A stretch of 15,958 nucleotides of DNA, from NCBI GenBank assembly GCA_900544525.1, contig UQVN01000051.1, positions 1 through 15,958 of the forward strand, given 5' to 3'. The DNA is from an uncultured Eubacteriales bacterium. Its GTDB lineage: Bacteria; Bacillota; Clostridia; Lachnospirales; Lachnospiraceae. Below, piece by piece: positions 14,844 through 15,958 of the stretch (positions are counted from its first letter, which is position 1; every line of letters begins with the position of its first letter). Under the pieces are notes generated by a model. It searched no databases. It was not told the origin of the DNA and saw nothing but the letters and a program-made list of their open reading frames with translations. The position numbers and the translations under genes were made by a program.

Positions 14844-15958
14844 TTATTCCTCCTCTACATCAAAATATTGTTCGCTTAAGGCAGTGACAAGACTTCCTTT
14901 TGTAATCAATCCTTTTAAATACCCATCTTGATCGACTACAGGGATTCTGGATACATTTTCCTCTTTTACCATTTTTAATGCATCTAAAATACATTGATCT
15001 GGATACAAGATAGGGAAATTACTTTGCATATATTGTTTTGCCTCTTGCGTCCGCTCTTCAATGGTTCTTAATTTTTTTGCGGTGACAATTCCGATTAATT
15101 TTTTTGTTTCATTTTCTAAAAGAAGCAGACTGTCTACACGATTCTTTTTCATCTTATCCATACATTTTGATACGGATAAGGAATCGATAGCGGTTACAGG
15201 AGATTCGATCATAATGTCTTCAATTTTAATATATTCTGGAGAGGACCAGATTCTATTTTTTCCAACAAAATTAGCAACATAATCATCCACTGGATATTTT
15301 AAGATAGTTTCGGGGGTGTCATATTGCAAAATATTTCCGTTTCTCATAATACATATTTTATCAGCGATTTTTATTGCTTCATCCATATCATGAGTAACGA
15401 AAACGATAGTTTTTTTCCATTTGGCTTGTAAACTCATGATCTGATCTTGTAGGTCACTTCGAGTCATAGGATCTAATGCAGAAAATGGCTCATCCATTAA
15501 AACAATTTCAGGATCCATAGCAAATGCCCTAGCGATTCCAATACGTTGTTGTTGTCCACCACTTAATTCACTAGGGTATCTCTCTAAAAAATCTTCTGGG
15601 ACAAGCCCTACCATCTGCATAAGTTTTATAGTTTTTTCTTCGATTTCTGCTTTCTCTTTTTTTTCGATTTTTGGAATGAGCTCAATATTTTCTTTGATTG
15701 TCATATGAGGGAATAAGCCAGTATTCTGAATAACATATCCCATATTTCTTCTTAAATTAATTTCGTTTATATTTTTAATGTTTTCATTGTTTATGAAAAT
15801 ATCGCCTGAAGTCGGTTTTATTAAACGATTTAGCATTTTTAATAATGTAGTTTTCCCACATCCACTTTCTCCGATGAGAGCCACCAAAGTTCCTTTATCG
15901 ATTTCTAATGTTATATCATTTAAAATTTTTTTTGTACGATATTTCTTAGTAATATTTT
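14844..15958 (-). CDS. ABC importer ATPase with two CBS domains (partial at the window end)
   Basis: ATPase of a quaternary-amine-type importer, partner of the permease that follows it. The frame is open to the right edge of the window, and the translation before the first possible internal start reads NITKKYRTKKILNDITLEID, standard ABC sequence, so the real start is outside and 370 residues are visible. Present are Walker A GESGCGKTT, the Q-loop VIQNTGLFPHMT, the signature LSGGQQQR, Walker B IVLMDEPFSALD and the H-loop FVTHDMDEA. Two CBS repeats fill the last 125 or so residues (IKIEDIMIESPVTAIDSL and FPILYPDQCILDALKMV mark them). In OpuA-type systems such domains sense ionic strength or nucleotides. 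A TTG at 15887 is not the true start. Confidence 0.92.
   Translation of the reverse strand, partial: NITKKYRTKKILNDITLEIDKGTLVALIGESGCGKTTLLKMLNRLIKPTSGDIFINNENIKNINEINLRRNMGYVIQNTGLFPHMTIKENIELIPKIEKKEKAEIEEKTIKLMQMVGLVPEDFLERYPSELSGGQQQRIGIARAFAMDPEIVLMDEPFSALDPMTRSDLQDQIMSLQAKWKKTIVFVTHDMDEAIKIADKICIMRNGNILQYDTPETILKYPVDDYVANFVGKNRIWSSPEYIKIEDIMIESPVTAIDSLSVSKCMDKMKKNRVDSLLLLENETKKLIGIVTAKKLRTIEERTQEAKQYMQSNFPILYPDQCILDALKMVKEENVSRIPVVDQDGYLKGLITKGSLVTALSEQYFDVEEE

Noticed and set aside
1..15958. tRNA, rRNA, CRISPR array, insertion sequence or phage attachment site
   Set aside because: No cloverleaf, regular spaced repeats, transposase frame or terminal inverted repeats with target duplication were seen on reading both strands.

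Overview
The window reads as a low-G+C Firmicutes chromosome segment, most likely from a gut Lachnospiraceae-type Clostridia. The signs are A/T-rich intergenic DNA, heavy use of TTA, AGA, ACA and GAA codons, strong AGGAGG-type ribosome binding sites, SDR-type UxuB, and a pilin remnant of the kind I associate with that family. The assignment is inferred from these features, not from a database match.

Layout. (1) 1-3190: a cytoplasmic GH2 beta-glucuronidase (uidA/gusA), a gap hairpin, kdgK (2-keto-3-deoxygluconate kinase) and a strong terminator. (2) 3190-3870: a degraded type IV pilin-like gene that has lost its leader and GFTLxE segment, ending at a bidirectional terminator. (3) 3917-5174: a divergent GntR/FCD regulator and a roughly 490-base control region. 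(4) 5175-13157: a six-gene plus-strand operon of GPH-type glycoside/hexuronide symporter, uxuA, uxuB, a NagZ-like GH3 enzyme, a HAD hydrolase and uxaC, closed by a bidirectional terminator. (5) 13273-15958, minus strand: an OpuC/EgtUV-type ABC importer with a permease fused to its binding domain and an ATPase with two CBS domains; the ATPase 5' end lies beyond the window.

How it works together. Glucuronides enter through the symporter and UidA releases glucuronic acid. UxaC makes fructuronate, UxuB makes mannonate, UxuA makes 2-keto-3-deoxygluconate and KdgK makes KDPG. The final aldolase (Eda/KdgA) is not in the window. The GH3-HAD pair inside the operon has no assigned step.

Regulation. 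A palindrome with core TTGTATACAA (full form ACTTGTATACAAGT) occurs at five non-coding sites. Two lie inside the -35/-10 spacer of near-identical promoters for uidA and the symporter; the others lie upstream of uidA and between the GntR gene and the symporter. This fits a local substrate-responsive GntR repressor. Every operon gap longer than about 90 bases carries a large inverted repeat, mostly without a U-tract, suggesting processing, stability or attenuation elements.

The most unusual items are the shared operator-in-spacer promoters, the 280-base structured symporter-uxuA gap, the GH3-HAD pair, the beheaded pilin gene and the hairpin before uxaC that encloses a near-perfect Shine-Dalgarno sequence.
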